Origin: an uncultured Pseudomonadota bacterium
GTDB lineage: Bacteria > Pseudomonadota > Alphaproteobacteria > RUG11792
Reading direction: 5' to 3'
Assembly: GCA_902798535.1 (NCBI GenBank)
Contig: CADBWU010000002.1
Location: 1-49,912 of the forward strand
DNA length: 49,912 bases
In this document: in pieces, positions 25,077-33,932 of the stretch
Layout: the number at the start of each line of letters is the position of its first letter
Numbering within the stretch: position 1 is the stretch's first letter
Program-made: the position numbers and the translations under genes
Notes under the pieces: model-generated
What the model was told of the DNA's origin: nothing
The model's input: the letters and a program-made list of their open reading frames with translations, nothing else
Database searches by the model: none

Positions 25077-26033
25077 TCAGACTATTTTTCTAGTCAAAAT
25101 ATCATGAATATGAACCAATCCAATTGGTGTTTTATCTTCATTTACGACAAAAATGTTGGTGATTTTTTTTGCCTCCATCGTATGAAGAAGTTCAGATGCC
25201 GTAATATTTTTGCTTACCGAAATGGGGTTTTCAGTCATAACTTCAACGACACATTTCCTAAGGACATCTGGGCTCATTTTGCGACGCAGATCCCCATCTG
25301 TTATAATTCCAACAAGTTCAGTCTTGTTGTTAACAACTCCAACACATCCAAAACCAAACTTCGTCATTTCTATCAGAGCATTCTGCATATTGTCACTAGC
25401 TTTTACAAGGGGTATTTCACGATGCATTATGTCGAAAATAAGCGACAATCCTCTACCAAGCGCACCTCCCGGATGTAATATCTTGAATTGCTCTTTAGTA
25501 AATCCGCGATAAGATAAAAGCGCCATGGCGAGTGCATCGCCAAGGGCTAGTGTATTTGTTGAAGAGATAGTTGGTGCAATTCCAAATGCCCCCGCTTCCC
25601 CCAAGTTTTGCAAAATCAGAGGTATATCTGAATTTTTTGCCAGAGTGGAATTTTCACTTTTTGAAATTGATACAATTTTATTACCGAAACGTTTCGCGAA
25701 ATCAATTACTGGCAACAATTCCACAGCCTCTCCAGAATAAGAAATCAAGAGCAAAATGTCCCGCTTATCCAACATTCCAAGATCGCCGTGTTGCGCTTCG
25801 CTGGGGTGTAAAAAAAATGACTTTTGTCCCAATGATGCCATGGTTGACGATATCTTCCGCCCGATATGCCCACTTTTTCCTATTCCCGAAACAACCAACC
25901 GCCCTTCAGAGTTCGCTATAGCTTCAACAGCATCACTAAAATGCGCCGGCAAATTATCAGCCAAAATTTGCAAAGCCTTAGCTTCTTCTAGAATGACGCG
26001 TTTAGCTTCGTCTAAAAAATTCGCACCGACCAT
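25077..26033 (-). CDS. kdsD: Arabinose-5-phosphate isomerase (KpsF/GutQ/KdsD)
   Basis: Converts ribulose-5-phosphate to arabinose-5-phosphate, the first step to the Kdo sugar of lipopolysaccharide. The 318-residue protein has an N-terminal SIS domain (VVSGIGKSGHIGRKISSTMASLG, then HPSEAQHGDLG and ISYSGEAVELL) and two C-terminal CBS domains (about residues 205-318, ending GLVHIHDILTRKIV). It starts 3 bp after the RNase D-like gene ends, a common alphaproteobacterial pair. It implies that the organism makes an outer-membrane Kdo core. Confidence 0.96.
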   Translation of the reverse strand: MVGANFLDEAKRVILEEAKALQILADNLPAHFSDAVEAIANSEGRLVVSGIGKSGHIGRKISSTMASLGQKSFFLHPSEAQHGDLGMLDKRDILLLISYSGEAVELLPVIDFAKRFGNKIVSISKSENSTLAKNSDIPLILQNLGEAGAFGIAPTISSTNTLALGDALAMALLSYRGFTKEQFKILHPGGALGRGLSLIFDIMHREIPLVKASDNMQNALIEMTKFGFGCVGVVNNKTELVGIITDGDLRRKMSPDVLRKCVVEVMTENPISVSKNITASELLHTMEAKKITNIFVVNEDKTPIGLVHIHDILTRKIV

Positions 26034-26036
26034 CCA

Positions 26037-26654
26037 TCAAGCTCCGTGAGCAAAAATGTCATAATTATCTCCAGCCATTATGTCCAACTGAACCCTAGTT
26101 TCCAGAAAATCAAAACAGCTTTTAGCCAGTTCTAAACGCCCTTCTCTCTTCAGAAGTACATCAAGTTTCTCTTTCAGCTGATGCAAATACAAGACATCAT
26201 TGGCAGCGTATTCCTTTTGCTCTTCAGTTAAACTTTCACTTCCCCAGTCGGTACATGTCTGCTCCTTCGAAATCTCAACATTCAAAACTTCTTTGCATAA
26301 GTCTAAAAGGCTATGTTTTTGAGCATAAGTCCTCGATAATTTTGAAGCAATTTTGGTACAATACACATTCTTCGCCATCGCTCCAAGATATTTGTATAGC
26401 ATCATAATATCGAATCTAGCATAGTGAAATATCTTTAAAATTTTTGCATCAGAAAGCAGTCGCATTATATTGTTCGCTTTTGAATAATCAAAAAATTGCA
26501 CCAAATATGCATTTCCGTCACCCAATGAGAACTGAGCTAAGCATAAACGATCCCTATGTGGCATAAGTCCCATAGTTTCGGTATCTACCGCAACCGATGT
26601 TTTTATCGCTTGCAGAAACTCATCAGGCAAATCATTTTTATAAAGAAATATCAT
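26037..26654 (-). CDS. RNase D-like 3'-5' exonuclease
   Basis: A DEDDy exonuclease domain protein of 205 residues, acting on the 3' ends of RNA, probably tRNA precursors. VAVDTETMGL carries Asp24 and Glu26, FHYARFDIMML carries the second Asp site, and EYAANDVLYL the Tyr and last Asp. It lacks the HRDC domains of full-length RNase D, as is usual for the short alphaproteobacterial form found next to kpsF/kdsD. An extended -10 promoter lies upstream. Confidence 0.92.
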   Translation of the reverse strand: MIFLYKNDLPDEFLQAIKTSVAVDTETMGLMPHRDRLCLAQFSLGDGNAYLVQFFDYSKANNIMRLLSDAKILKIFHYARFDIMMLYKYLGAMAKNVYCTKIASKLSRTYAQKHSLLDLCKEVLNVEISKEQTCTDWGSESLTEEQKEYAANDVLYLHQLKEKLDVLLKREGRLELAKSCFDFLETRVQLDIMAGDNYDIFAHGA

Positions 26655-26687
26655 CTAAAAAATCAGAGAGTAACAACGTCAGAGGTA

Positions 26688-26696
26688 ATTATAACA
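26688..26696 (-). promoter_or_regulatory. Extended -10 promoter of the RNase D-like gene
   Basis: On the minus strand TGT precedes a perfect TATAAT (26688-26693), an extended -10 without a clear -35. The leader would be about 27 nt. Confidence 0.45.
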
Positions 26697-26710
26697 CACA
26701 TACCGCCTTC

Positions 26711-28126
26711 TCATTCTACCCCTATAGCATCTATCTGCTCGCTGATAACTCCCTTTATATCTTTGCCACTGCTTTTATCTGATATAATTTTCTCTAGTTC
26801 TTTAATGTATTCATCGAGCTGTATTTGCCATGTCTCTTGCATCGCTTTTAGGAAATCAACATCTTCAGTATAAGATTTAAACTTCCATATATCAGGCAAT
26901 CCACATATCGGTGTGTCCCAAGTCATCAGTGGGTTATTCTTTGGTGTTAGTGGCAATTCATCCAATATGCTATTCAGATTTATGATAAATTTGTATCTCG
27001 TCACATCACGACCTTCCTCTGCTTGGCAACGTATATATTTCATTGCTTTTCTTATTTTTTGCCGTAGATTTTCGTCATTTTTTAGCTCATTGTAAAAAAC
27101 GTATTTTCGCTCCCGAAGTTGCTCATATATAGTAAAAAAAATGCCATCTTTTACCAATTTCCATCCCCGTTTTACGTATAAATACATGTGTGGAAACAAC
27201 ATACCACCAACCTCTATCCGATAGGTTAAATCGATACTCCATTTACTATGGTCACAAATCTCACTTAAGTAATGAATACTTAACTCAGGTATATAGTCCC
27301 CAGAATATTGGGGTATCGAACCTTCACCCAATTCATTCGTTATTTCAAGCCAAGCCGCCATCTCTTTAGATAAATTAACATTTTGCACCCAAGAATCCTC
27401 AAATGTATGAGAATTTTTAGCCTTTTCCACTCTACTTTCTGCCAATTCATCTATATTTGCCAGAGCATTCTTTACCTTTCTCATCCGCTCTAGATAGTTT
27501 TCGAATAAAAGAATACGGACATATTGCTTAATATCTTGTTTAGCTTCTTCTAATAATTGTTCACACCTCTTTGTCCATTCACCTTTATTTTTGTACGTAT
27601 TTTTGATCCTATCGTATACGCTATTCAGCAAATTTATATCCGCTTTCTCAGCAGAATTCATAGCTGTGTTTATTAAATTGACCAGCAGAATATAATTCCA
27701 ATTCGAGCGACTATATGCACCGATTGGCTTATAGTTATCACCTATACATTCCAAAACATCTGCGCTATTATTTGTGTACTCCACAGCGCCACCTTTAATG
27801 CCGAAAACAGCGCGAGCTAGCTCTGTAGGGATCAAATTATATACGGTTCTGTAAAAGTAGAGGTTCTTGTAGTCTACTACTTTACACTCTTCTTTAGTAA
27901 AGCTATCTTTAGCAGCATAATAATTCCGTATTTTCCACATGTGAGCACGGTAATTTTCAGTAAAAGCATCGACCCCATTTGCAATATTTGCATCGTTATC
28001 CGCTATTTTACTAAATTGGTCAAAGTCCCTATACTCTAAATCTATTTCAAAATTAGGCATAACCAGAGCAGATAATTCAGCTCTACTTATCAGCAGAATA
28101 ATCGAACACATAAATTTCCAGTTCAT
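26711..28126 (-). CDS. Exported protein of unknown family (471 aa)
   Basis: No family recognised. The ATG at 28126 is preferred over a TTG 15 bases upstream, because it gives a compact signal peptide (MNWKFMCSIILLISRAELSA) and fits the promoter, though the Shine-Dalgarno match is weak. The mature protein is rich in Trp, Tyr and charged residues and mostly helical, with no membrane segment and few Cys. Recognisable stretches such as TELARAVFGIKGGAVEY and YSRSNWNYILLVNL match no family known to me. It stands alone between the RNase D-like gene and lysS. Its promoter and a palindrome over the -10 box (28150-28164) suggest regulated expression. It is probably periplasmic or secreted. Confidence 0.7.
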   Translation of the reverse strand: MNWKFMCSIILLISRAELSALVMPNFEIDLEYRDFDQFSKIADNDANIANGVDAFTENYRAHMWKIRNYYAAKDSFTKEECKVVDYKNLYFYRTVYNLIPTELARAVFGIKGGAVEYTNNSADVLECIGDNYKPIGAYSRSNWNYILLVNLINTAMNSAEKADINLLNSVYDRIKNTYKNKGEWTKRCEQLLEEAKQDIKQYVRILLFENYLERMRKVKNALANIDELAESRVEKAKNSHTFEDSWVQNVNLSKEMAAWLEITNELGEGSIPQYSGDYIPELSIHYLSEICDHSKWSIDLTYRIEVGGMLFPHMYLYVKRGWKLVKDGIFFTIYEQLRERKYVFYNELKNDENLRQKIRKAMKYIRCQAEEGRDVTRYKFIINLNSILDELPLTPKNNPLMTWDTPICGLPDIWKFKSYTEDVDFLKAMQETWQIQLDEYIKELEKIISDKSSGKDIKGVISEQIDAIGVE

Positions 28127-28149
28127 ATTACACCAAACCAATATTTTCT

Positions 28150-28186
28150 GATATTTAGAATATCACTGCCTAATATGTGTTGTCAC
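28150..28186 (-). promoter_or_regulatory. Promoter of the 26711-28126 gene with palindrome on the -10
   Basis: On the minus strand GTGACA (28181-28186), an 18-nt spacer and TATTCT (28157-28162). The inverted repeat GATATTTAGAATATC (28150-28164) covers the -10 box, where a repressor could block. It differs by one base from 8777-8791. Confidence 0.45.
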
Positions 28187-28211
28187 GTTAACTTATAGCA
28201 AGATAAAAATA

Positions 28212-28233
28212 AAGAATATCTTAAGATATTCTT
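28212..28233. promoter_or_regulatory. Perfect 22-bp palindrome
   Basis: AAGAATATCTT (28212-28222) is followed at once by its exact reverse complement (28223-28233). It sits between two divergent promoters and shares the AGAATAT half-site with both neighbouring palindromes. It could be an operator; a terminator is unlikely because no T tract follows. Confidence 0.5.
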
Positions 28234-28437
28234 AGTATAGCTAGTCATTAGATTGTTAATTTTTTGCATTGTCTCCTACTCATATATTTTGTAGGTTATA
28301 GATTATAAAGACACAATATTCCCGAAATATAATTCACAATATAAAAATCTTTTTCCAAACTAACACATTAGCAAAACTAAGCTAAAAATATATCTATATT
28401 AAGTACACATAAAATAATAAAAACATTTATTGCAAAT

Positions 28438-28487
28438 ATATTCTTGCAAAGAATATTCTTGTATGCTCCACGCGCAAATGCTATCAT
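28438..28487 (+). promoter_or_regulatory. Promoter of lysS-nrdD with inverted repeat near the -35
   Basis: TTGTAT (28459-28464), a 17-nt spacer and TATCAT (28482-28487) form a candidate promoter. Just upstream ATATTCTT (28438-28445), GCA and AAGAATAT (28449-28456) form a perfect inverted repeat with the same half-site as 28212-28233. Confidence 0.45.
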
Positions 28488-28521
28488 CGGGTTGCTTAGG
28501 GAAGAACTTTGGTAGGCAAAA

Positions 28522-30081
28522 ATGATCGGAAATGAACAGTTAAAAAATTCAAAGTCTTGGGCTTTTGAGGAAGCAAAGAAGCTTGCAGATAGAATAGAAC
28601 GAAGTGGCAAAAGTGAGGCTATCCTGGAGACTGGATACGGACCTTCTGGATTGCCACATATTGGGACTTTTGGCGAGGTTTTGCGCACAACGTTCGTGAT
28701 GCGAGCGTTTAGGCTTTTGACTGGGATGCCGGCGAAGATTATTGTGTTTTCAGACGATATGGATGGATTTCGCAAAGTTCCGACCAATGTTCCAAATCAA
28801 GAAATGCTCGCGAAAAACCTTGAGAAACCGCTGACTGCAGTGCCAGATCCGTTTGGTAAATACGAAAGTTTTGCGCATCACAACAACGCGATGTTGCGAC
28901 GTTTCTTGGATTCTTTTGGTTTTGAATATGAATTTAAGAGCTCGACGGAGGCGTATAGATCTGGACAATTTAATGATTGTCTGCAAAGGATATTGGAACA
29001 CTATGACGAAATAATGAACATAATGTTGCCATCGCTTCGTGAAGAAAGGCGCGAGACTTATAGTCCATTTTTCCCGATTTGTAAGCGTACCGGAAAGGTT
29101 CTGCAAGTTCCGATTGTGGAAACTCACCCGGAAAATTCAACAATAGTTTATAAAGATCCTGAGACTGAAGAGCTCGTTGAAACATCTGTTTTGGATGGAA
29201 ATTGCAAGTTGCAGTGGAAGGCTGACTGGGGAATGCGCTGGGCAGCACTTGGGGTCGACTATGAGATGAACGGCAAAGATTTGATAGATTCGTTCAAATT
29301 GTCATCGAAGATTTGCCGAACGATTGGTGGTATACCTCCAGAAAATCTAACGTATGAGCTGTTTTTGGATGAGGAGGGAAAGAAGATTTCGAAATCCAAA
29401 GGCAATGGGTTATCGATGGATGAGTGGCTAAAATACGCACCCTCTGAGAGCTTGGCATATTATATGTATCAGGCGCCGAAAAGAGCGAAGAGACTGTATT
29501 TCGACGTTATACCAAACGCTATGGATGAGTATATCGATGCTTTGGCGAAATATCGGTGTGAACCGGATGAGAAAAAGCATGATAATCCAGTGTTTCATAT
29601 ACACAATGGGAATCCGCCGAAGTATGATGGATGCTTGAAATTTTCGATGTTATTGAATTTGGCTCAGGCGTGTAATACTGCGGACAAGGAGGTTTTGATT
29701 GAGTTTATAAAAAAATATGCTAAAGATTGCTCGAACGATACTTTGGAATATATGAAAAAAATGGCGAGCTATGCCATAAACTATTATAACGATTTCATAA
29801 TCGGAACGCGGACGCCTGAAAAACCAACCGAACCACAAAAACAGGCGATGTTGGAATTGCTTGATAAGCTAAAGGATATGCCGAAAGATGCTGGTGCAGA
29901 TGAAATACAAAACGTCATTTTCGAAGTTGGAAAGAAATTTTATTCAGAAAACCTTAGAGATTGGTTTTTGACGCTTTATAAGGTTTTGTTTGGGACAGAG
30001 AGTGGACCAAGAATGGGGTCGTTTGTTAGCCTTTATGGGATTGAAAATACAATAAAATTGATAGAGGAGAGGTTGAAATGA
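28522..30081 (+). CDS. lysS: Lysyl-tRNA synthetase, class I
   Basis: Charges tRNA-Lys with lysine. This is the class I (archaeal-type) enzyme, found in most alphaproteobacteria in place of the class II form. The 519 residues have the Rossmann HIGH-like motif PHIG at 45-48 (GPSGLPHIGTFGE) and KISKS at 288-292 (GKKISKSKGNGLS). The C-terminal anticodon-binding helical part is complete. The stop overlaps the nrdD ATG by 4 bases, so the two are translated together, an unusual pairing. Confidence 0.97.
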   Translation: MIGNEQLKNSKSWAFEEAKKLADRIERSGKSEAILETGYGPSGLPHIGTFGEVLRTTFVMRAFRLLTGMPAKIIVFSDDMDGFRKVPTNVPNQEMLAKNLEKPLTAVPDPFGKYESFAHHNNAMLRRFLDSFGFEYEFKSSTEAYRSGQFNDCLQRILEHYDEIMNIMLPSLREERRETYSPFFPICKRTGKVLQVPIVETHPENSTIVYKDPETEELVETSVLDGNCKLQWKADWGMRWAALGVDYEMNGKDLIDSFKLSSKICRTIGGIPPENLTYELFLDEEGKKISKSKGNGLSMDEWLKYAPSESLAYYMYQAPKRAKRLYFDVIPNAMDEYIDALAKYRCEPDEKKHDNPVFHIHNGNPPKYDGCLKFSMLLNLAQACNTADKEVLIEFIKKYAKDCSNDTLEYMKKMASYAINYYNDFIIGTRTPEKPTEPQKQAMLELLDKLKDMPKDAGADEIQNVIFEVGKKFYSENLRDWFLTLYKVLFGTESGPRMGSFVSLYGIENTIKLIEERLK

Positions 30082-32114
30082 TGAATAATACATATGATAT
30101 AAAATTTGTAATCAAACGTGACGGAACTTTTTCTCCGTTTGAAATAGAAAAAATAACAAATGCCATACATGGCGCAGCAACAGCGACAGAGGAATTTGGT
30201 ATATCTGAATCAAGGGCTTTGACTTATAAAGTAGTAGATAAGCTATTATCGAAGCATCCTAGATCAGCGCCGAGAATAGAGGATATACAGGATATCGTGG
30301 AGGAAGTCCTTATCGAAAATAATCATATAAAAACCGCAAAAGCGTATATCCTATATCGCGAACAACATGCAAAGATGAGGGCGGAGCAAAAGTCGTTTGT
30401 GAATGCTGTCTCAGCGGTTGATGAATATGTCGATCAGCTGGATTGGCGAGTGAAGGCAAATGCAAACCTTGGATACTCGCTAGGAGGCTTGATATTAAAT
30501 CTATCCGGAAAAGTTGTCGCAAATTATTGGTTAAATAGAATATACACATCTAAAATAGCAGAAGCGCATATCAATGGATATTTACATATTCATGACCTGG
30601 ATATGCTTTGCGGATACTGTGCTGGGTGGTCTTTGCGTACGCTGTTGCAAGAAGGATTTAATGGCGTCGGAGGAAAAGCTGAGGCATCACCGGCAAAGCA
30701 TATGTCAACGGCATTTTCGCAAGTTGTAAATTTCCTGGGGACGTTGCAAAACGAGTGGGCTGGTGCACAGGCGTTTAGTTCGTTTGACACGTATATGGCG
30801 CCGTTTATCAGAAAAGATAATTTGAGTTACGACAATGTTTATCAGGAAATGCAGTCGTTTATATACAACCTTAATGTGCCAACACGTTGGGGAACGCAAA
30901 CGCCATTCACGAACCTAACATTCGACTGGGTTTGCCCGGATGACCTGAAGGGCGATCATCCGATCATTGGTGGCGAAGAAATGGATTTCACATATGGCGA
31001 TTTGCAAAAAGAAATGAATATGATAAATCGCGCGTATATTGAAGTTATGACAAGAGGAGATGCTAAAGGACGCGTCTTTACATTTCCAATCCCTACATAC
31101 AACATAACAAAAGATTTCGATTGGGATGGCGAAAATGTCGACAAACTTTTCGAAATGACTGCAAAATACGGAACTCCATATTTTCAAAACTTTGTGAACT
31201 CAGACTTAAGTCCGAATATGATACGGTCCATGTGTTGTCGATTGCAGCTTGATTTACGTGAGCTCTTGAAGCGTGGAAACAGCCTTTTTGGTTCGGCTGA
31301 GCAAACTGGTTCTATAGGTGTTGTGACGATAAATTGCGCGAGATTGGGGTACCTTCATAAAGGTGACGAGATGGGGCTTATCGCTCACTTGGATGACCTA
31401 ATGAAGACGGCTAAGAACAGCTTGGAGATAAAGCGTAAAGTGATTTCTCGGCTTATGGATGGGGGGTTATATCCATTCACGAAACGCTACCTTGGAACAT
31501 TTAAAAATCATTTTTCCACAATCGGCGTTAATGGAATGAACGAGATGGTCAGGAATTTCACAAATGACAAGTATGATATCGCTCATCCGGATGGAAAGGA
31601 ACTCGCCATACGCATTTTGGATCATATAAGACAGCGCCTAGTTGAATTTCAGGTTGAAACTGGACATATGTATAATCTTGAAGCCACACCTGCAGAGGGA
31701 GCGATGTACCGCTTCGCTCGTGAGGACGCGAAACGTTATCCGGATATCATTCAAGCTGGCTCAAAAGAGGCTCCATATTACACAAACTCCTCGCAACTTC
31801 CTGCAAATTATACAGATGATATATTTGAAGCACTTGACCATCAGGAAGTCTTGCAACGTAAATATACCGGTGGTACCGTCATACACCTCTTTATGGGAGA
31901 ACGCATTTCAGACTATTCAGTCTGTAAAAACTTAATCCGAAAAGTTCTGACAAAATATAAAATCCCATACGTCACTATAACTCCGACGTTTTCGATATGC
32001 CCAATACATGGCTATCTTGAAGGTGCACATGAGTATTGCCCGAAATGCGACGAAGAATTGCTAAAAAAGAAAGTCTTAGAAATGGGTATCCTCGGAGAAA
32101 AGTGTTGTAACTGA
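30078..32114 (+). CDS. nrdD: Anaerobic ribonucleoside-triphosphate reductase, large subunit
   Basis: Class III reductase that makes deoxyribonucleotides without oxygen, using a glycyl radical set by NrdG. The 678 residues open with an ATP-cone (about residues 4-100) and contain the barrel (GSIGVVTINCARLGYL, ATPAEGAMYRFAREDA, SSQLPANYTDD). The C-terminal zinc site has C641, H644, C654 and C657. The frame then ends after only 21 residues (EELLKKKVLEMGILGEKCCN), without the R-x-x-G-Y glycyl-radical motif expected about 12 residues past the last Cys. A one-base shift at the A6 run (32063-32068) would read ESLRNGYPRRKVL. No nrdG is adjacent. The start overlaps lysS by 4 bases; a second ATG follows directly. 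Confidence 0.93.
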   Translation: MMNNTYDIKFVIKRDGTFSPFEIEKITNAIHGAATATEEFGISESRALTYKVVDKLLSKHPRSAPRIEDIQDIVEEVLIENNHIKTAKAYILYREQHAKMRAEQKSFVNAVSAVDEYVDQLDWRVKANANLGYSLGGLILNLSGKVVANYWLNRIYTSKIAEAHINGYLHIHDLDMLCGYCAGWSLRTLLQEGFNGVGGKAEASPAKHMSTAFSQVVNFLGTLQNEWAGAQAFSSFDTYMAPFIRKDNLSYDNVYQEMQSFIYNLNVPTRWGTQTPFTNLTFDWVCPDDLKGDHPIIGGEEMDFTYGDLQKEMNMINRAYIEVMTRGDAKGRVFTFPIPTYNITKDFDWDGENVDKLFEMTAKYGTPYFQNFVNSDLSPNMIRSMCCRLQLDLRELLKRGNSLFGSAEQTGSIGVVTINCARLGYLHKGDEMGLIAHLDDLMKTAKNSLEIKRKVISRLMDGGLYPFTKRYLGTFKNHFSTIGVNGMNEMVRNFTNDKYDIAHPDGKELAIRILDHIRQRLVEFQVETGHMYNLEATPAEGAMYRFAREDAKRYPDIIQAGSKEAPYYTNSSQLPANYTDDIFEALDHQEVLQRKYTGGTVIHLFMGERISDYSVCKNLIRKVLTKYKIPYVTITPTFSICPIHGYLEGAHEYCPKCDEELLKKKVLEMGILGEKCCN

Positions 32115-32123
32115 TGAGAGAGA

Positions 32124-33047
32124 ATGATCCAAATATTCGGGCAAAAAGAGTATGGAAATTACATCGCAGCCGAAGGAGTATGGATTGATTTAACCAATCC
32201 AACTCCCGAAGAAATTACCAAAATAACCCATGTACTGAATTTAGAATATGATGATTTGATAGCAGCTATGGATCTGAACGAAAAGAACAGAGTTGAAATG
32301 TCCAATAATTATATCTTAATCATTATTGATACACCAAATAAATACAGTGAACTTGATTACAAGTCTATCCCGTTGGGTATTATTATAACCGGTAACAATA
32401 TAATTACTGTTTGTTTTACTGAAAATCAAATTCTGAATAAATTGCATAGCAATTACGAGGATAAATACGCGAAGACCAGTAAAATAGAATTTGTATATGA
32501 TATATTGATGAAAACAACGATTGCTTATCAAGTTGCACTTCTTTCCATAAATAAAACACGGGAAAACCTGGAGAAAAATGTACAAAAAATAACTGGAGAA
32601 GCAGAATTGATAAGCTTGCACAAATTAGAATCGACATTGGTGCATTTCTTCACGTCCATAAAAGGAAATACTACCGTGATAACCAAAATGATGAAATACA
32701 AAGAAGTTCACAACATATCGGACGCACAAGATGTGCTCGACAACCTATTTATCGAAAGTCAACAAAATCTGGAAATGGTGCAAATATACCGTGAGATTAT
32801 CAGTAGCACTCGAGAATTATTTTCGTCAATAATTGATTCACGTTTAAACAACGTCATGAAGCGTCTTACGTCAATCACGGTTATCTTATCAATCCCAACT
32901 ATTATTTCAGGAATATATGGCATGAATTTGAATCCGGTCGGTATGCCGTTTTCACAAATTGCACATGGATTTACGATAATATCGGGCATAATAGCAATGA
33001 CCTGTCTGATTTTAGCTTTATTGTTAAAAACAAAAAAATTGCTATAA
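32124..33047 (+). CDS. corA: CorA-family divalent cation transporter
   Basis: An inner-membrane Mg2+ (or Co2+/Ni2+) channel of the CorA family, 307 residues. It has a long acidic cytoplasmic domain with extended helices, followed by two C-terminal membrane segments. The selectivity motif G-M-N is present in SGIYGMNLNPVGMPF between them. The start has GAGAGA just upstream and lies 9 bp after nrdD, so it may share the lysS-nrdD transcript. Metal specificity cannot be told from the sequence. Confidence 0.92.
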   Translation: MIQIFGQKEYGNYIAAEGVWIDLTNPTPEEITKITHVLNLEYDDLIAAMDLNEKNRVEMSNNYILIIIDTPNKYSELDYKSIPLGIIITGNNIITVCFTENQILNKLHSNYEDKYAKTSKIEFVYDILMKTTIAYQVALLSINKTRENLEKNVQKITGEAELISLHKLESTLVHFFTSIKGNTTVITKMMKYKEVHNISDAQDVLDNLFIESQQNLEMVQIYREIISSTRELFSSIIDSRLNNVMKRLTSITVILSIPTIISGIYGMNLNPVGMPFSQIAHGFTIISGIIAMTCLILALLLKTKKLL

Positions 33048-33087
33048 AAGAATACAAAACAAATTTTTGGATTTTTAGAAAAAAATT

Positions 33088-33528
33088 CTAAACGTCTAGG
33101 TTTAGAGTAGTACATTTGCAATTTGCGATATAATGCTGAAATGCACCTGAGCTTAATATTTGTGGCCATTCGATTAGGCATATACATTCATGCATAGCTT
33201 CGAGTAAACCTAGCTCGAATACCTCGCGTTCATCCTTTATTCGGTATAAATCAACATGCCAAATCGAACCTTTAGTTGTGTCATATATCTGTACGATATT
33301 GAACGTAGGGCTCGAGACAGATTGTTGCTTATCGTTCAATAATCTTTGTATAAAAAACTGAACAAAAGTTGTCTTCCCTGCCCCTAATCCTCCTTCAAGA
33401 AAAATGGAACATGGCGACGAAACACCATCAGCCATATCCTCTGCCATTTTTTGTAATTGCTCTAAAGGATATTTATACACAAACCTAATCTTTTTGATAT
33501 TGCTTACGATACTTTCCAAGACCGCCAA
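33088..33528 (-). CDS. tsaE: tRNA threonylcarbamoyladenosine biosynthesis protein TsaE
   Basis: TsaE is the ATPase that helps TsaBD attach the threonylcarbamoyl group to A37 of ANN-decoding tRNAs. The 146-residue protein has Walker A GGLGAGKTT, the switch region SSPTFNIVQIY, and HVDLYRI and LIEWPQ, all family hallmarks. The start is uncertain: TTG at 33528 or 33519, both inside the end of bamE, or GTG at 33480 just after it. The longer forms keep the usual N-terminal strand, and this entry uses 33528. It is the last gene of the long minus-strand cluster. Confidence 0.9.
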   Translation of the reverse strand: MAVLESIVSNIKKIRFVYKYPLEQLQKMAEDMADGVSSPCSIFLEGGLGAGKTTFVQFFIQRLLNDKQQSVSSPTFNIVQIYDTTKGSIWHVDLYRIKDEREVFELGLLEAMHECICLIEWPQILSSGAFQHYIANCKCTTLNLDV

Positions 33529-33928
33529 AGATTTCGTTGGTAATGCCAGTGCCCTTTCCGGAAGTATCGGTATGATCCTTCACGATATCTATATGACGTT
33601 CATTTGTATTCTCAGAAATAGAAGTAACGATTCCTTTCGAATTAAAAGTAATCACCATAGTCTTTGCATCAAGAACTTTTGCGTCTAGAAAGCCATTTTT
33701 TTCAGTACGCTTATAGACATAATACCAGCTATATCCGCCATTCTCATTTTCAACTGAGGAACGTACCGTTGGTGACCCCACTTTTTCAAAAACCGCTTGC
33801 GCATCATCTTTTCCTATCTTAATTTTGTTAAAATCGGAAAAATCCATAGCATAACCTCTTGTATAAACCGTCTTCTCACAAGCGGTCGTACAGACAAAAA
33901 CCAACAATAATGCGCAAGCAACTCTCAT
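33485..33928 (-). CDS. bamE: Outer-membrane assembly lipoprotein BamE (SmpA/OmlA)
   Basis: BamE supports the BAM complex that inserts beta-barrel proteins into the outer membrane. The 147-residue protein has a lipoprotein signal with likely acylated Cys17 (CTTACEK; the -3 position is atypical). The SmpA/OmlA core follows: IKIGKDDAQAVFEKVGSPTVRSS, then the YSWYYVYKR strand and ITFNSKGIVTSIS. It begins 4 bp after rplQ ends, so it probably rides on the ribosomal transcript. Confidence 0.87.
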   Translation of the reverse strand: MRVACALLLVFVCTTACEKTVYTRGYAMDFSDFNKIKIGKDDAQAVFEKVGSPTVRSSVENENGGYSWYYVYKRTEKNGFLDAKVLDAKTMVITFNSKGIVTSISENTNERHIDIVKDHTDTSGKGTGITNEIFGGLGKYRKQYQKD

Positions 33929-33932
33929 AAAT

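Noticed and set aside
33060-33087. Weak hairpin between corA and tsaE
   Set aside because: A 7-bp AT-only stem in an A/T-rich gap. Too weak to call as a terminator for either convergent transcript.
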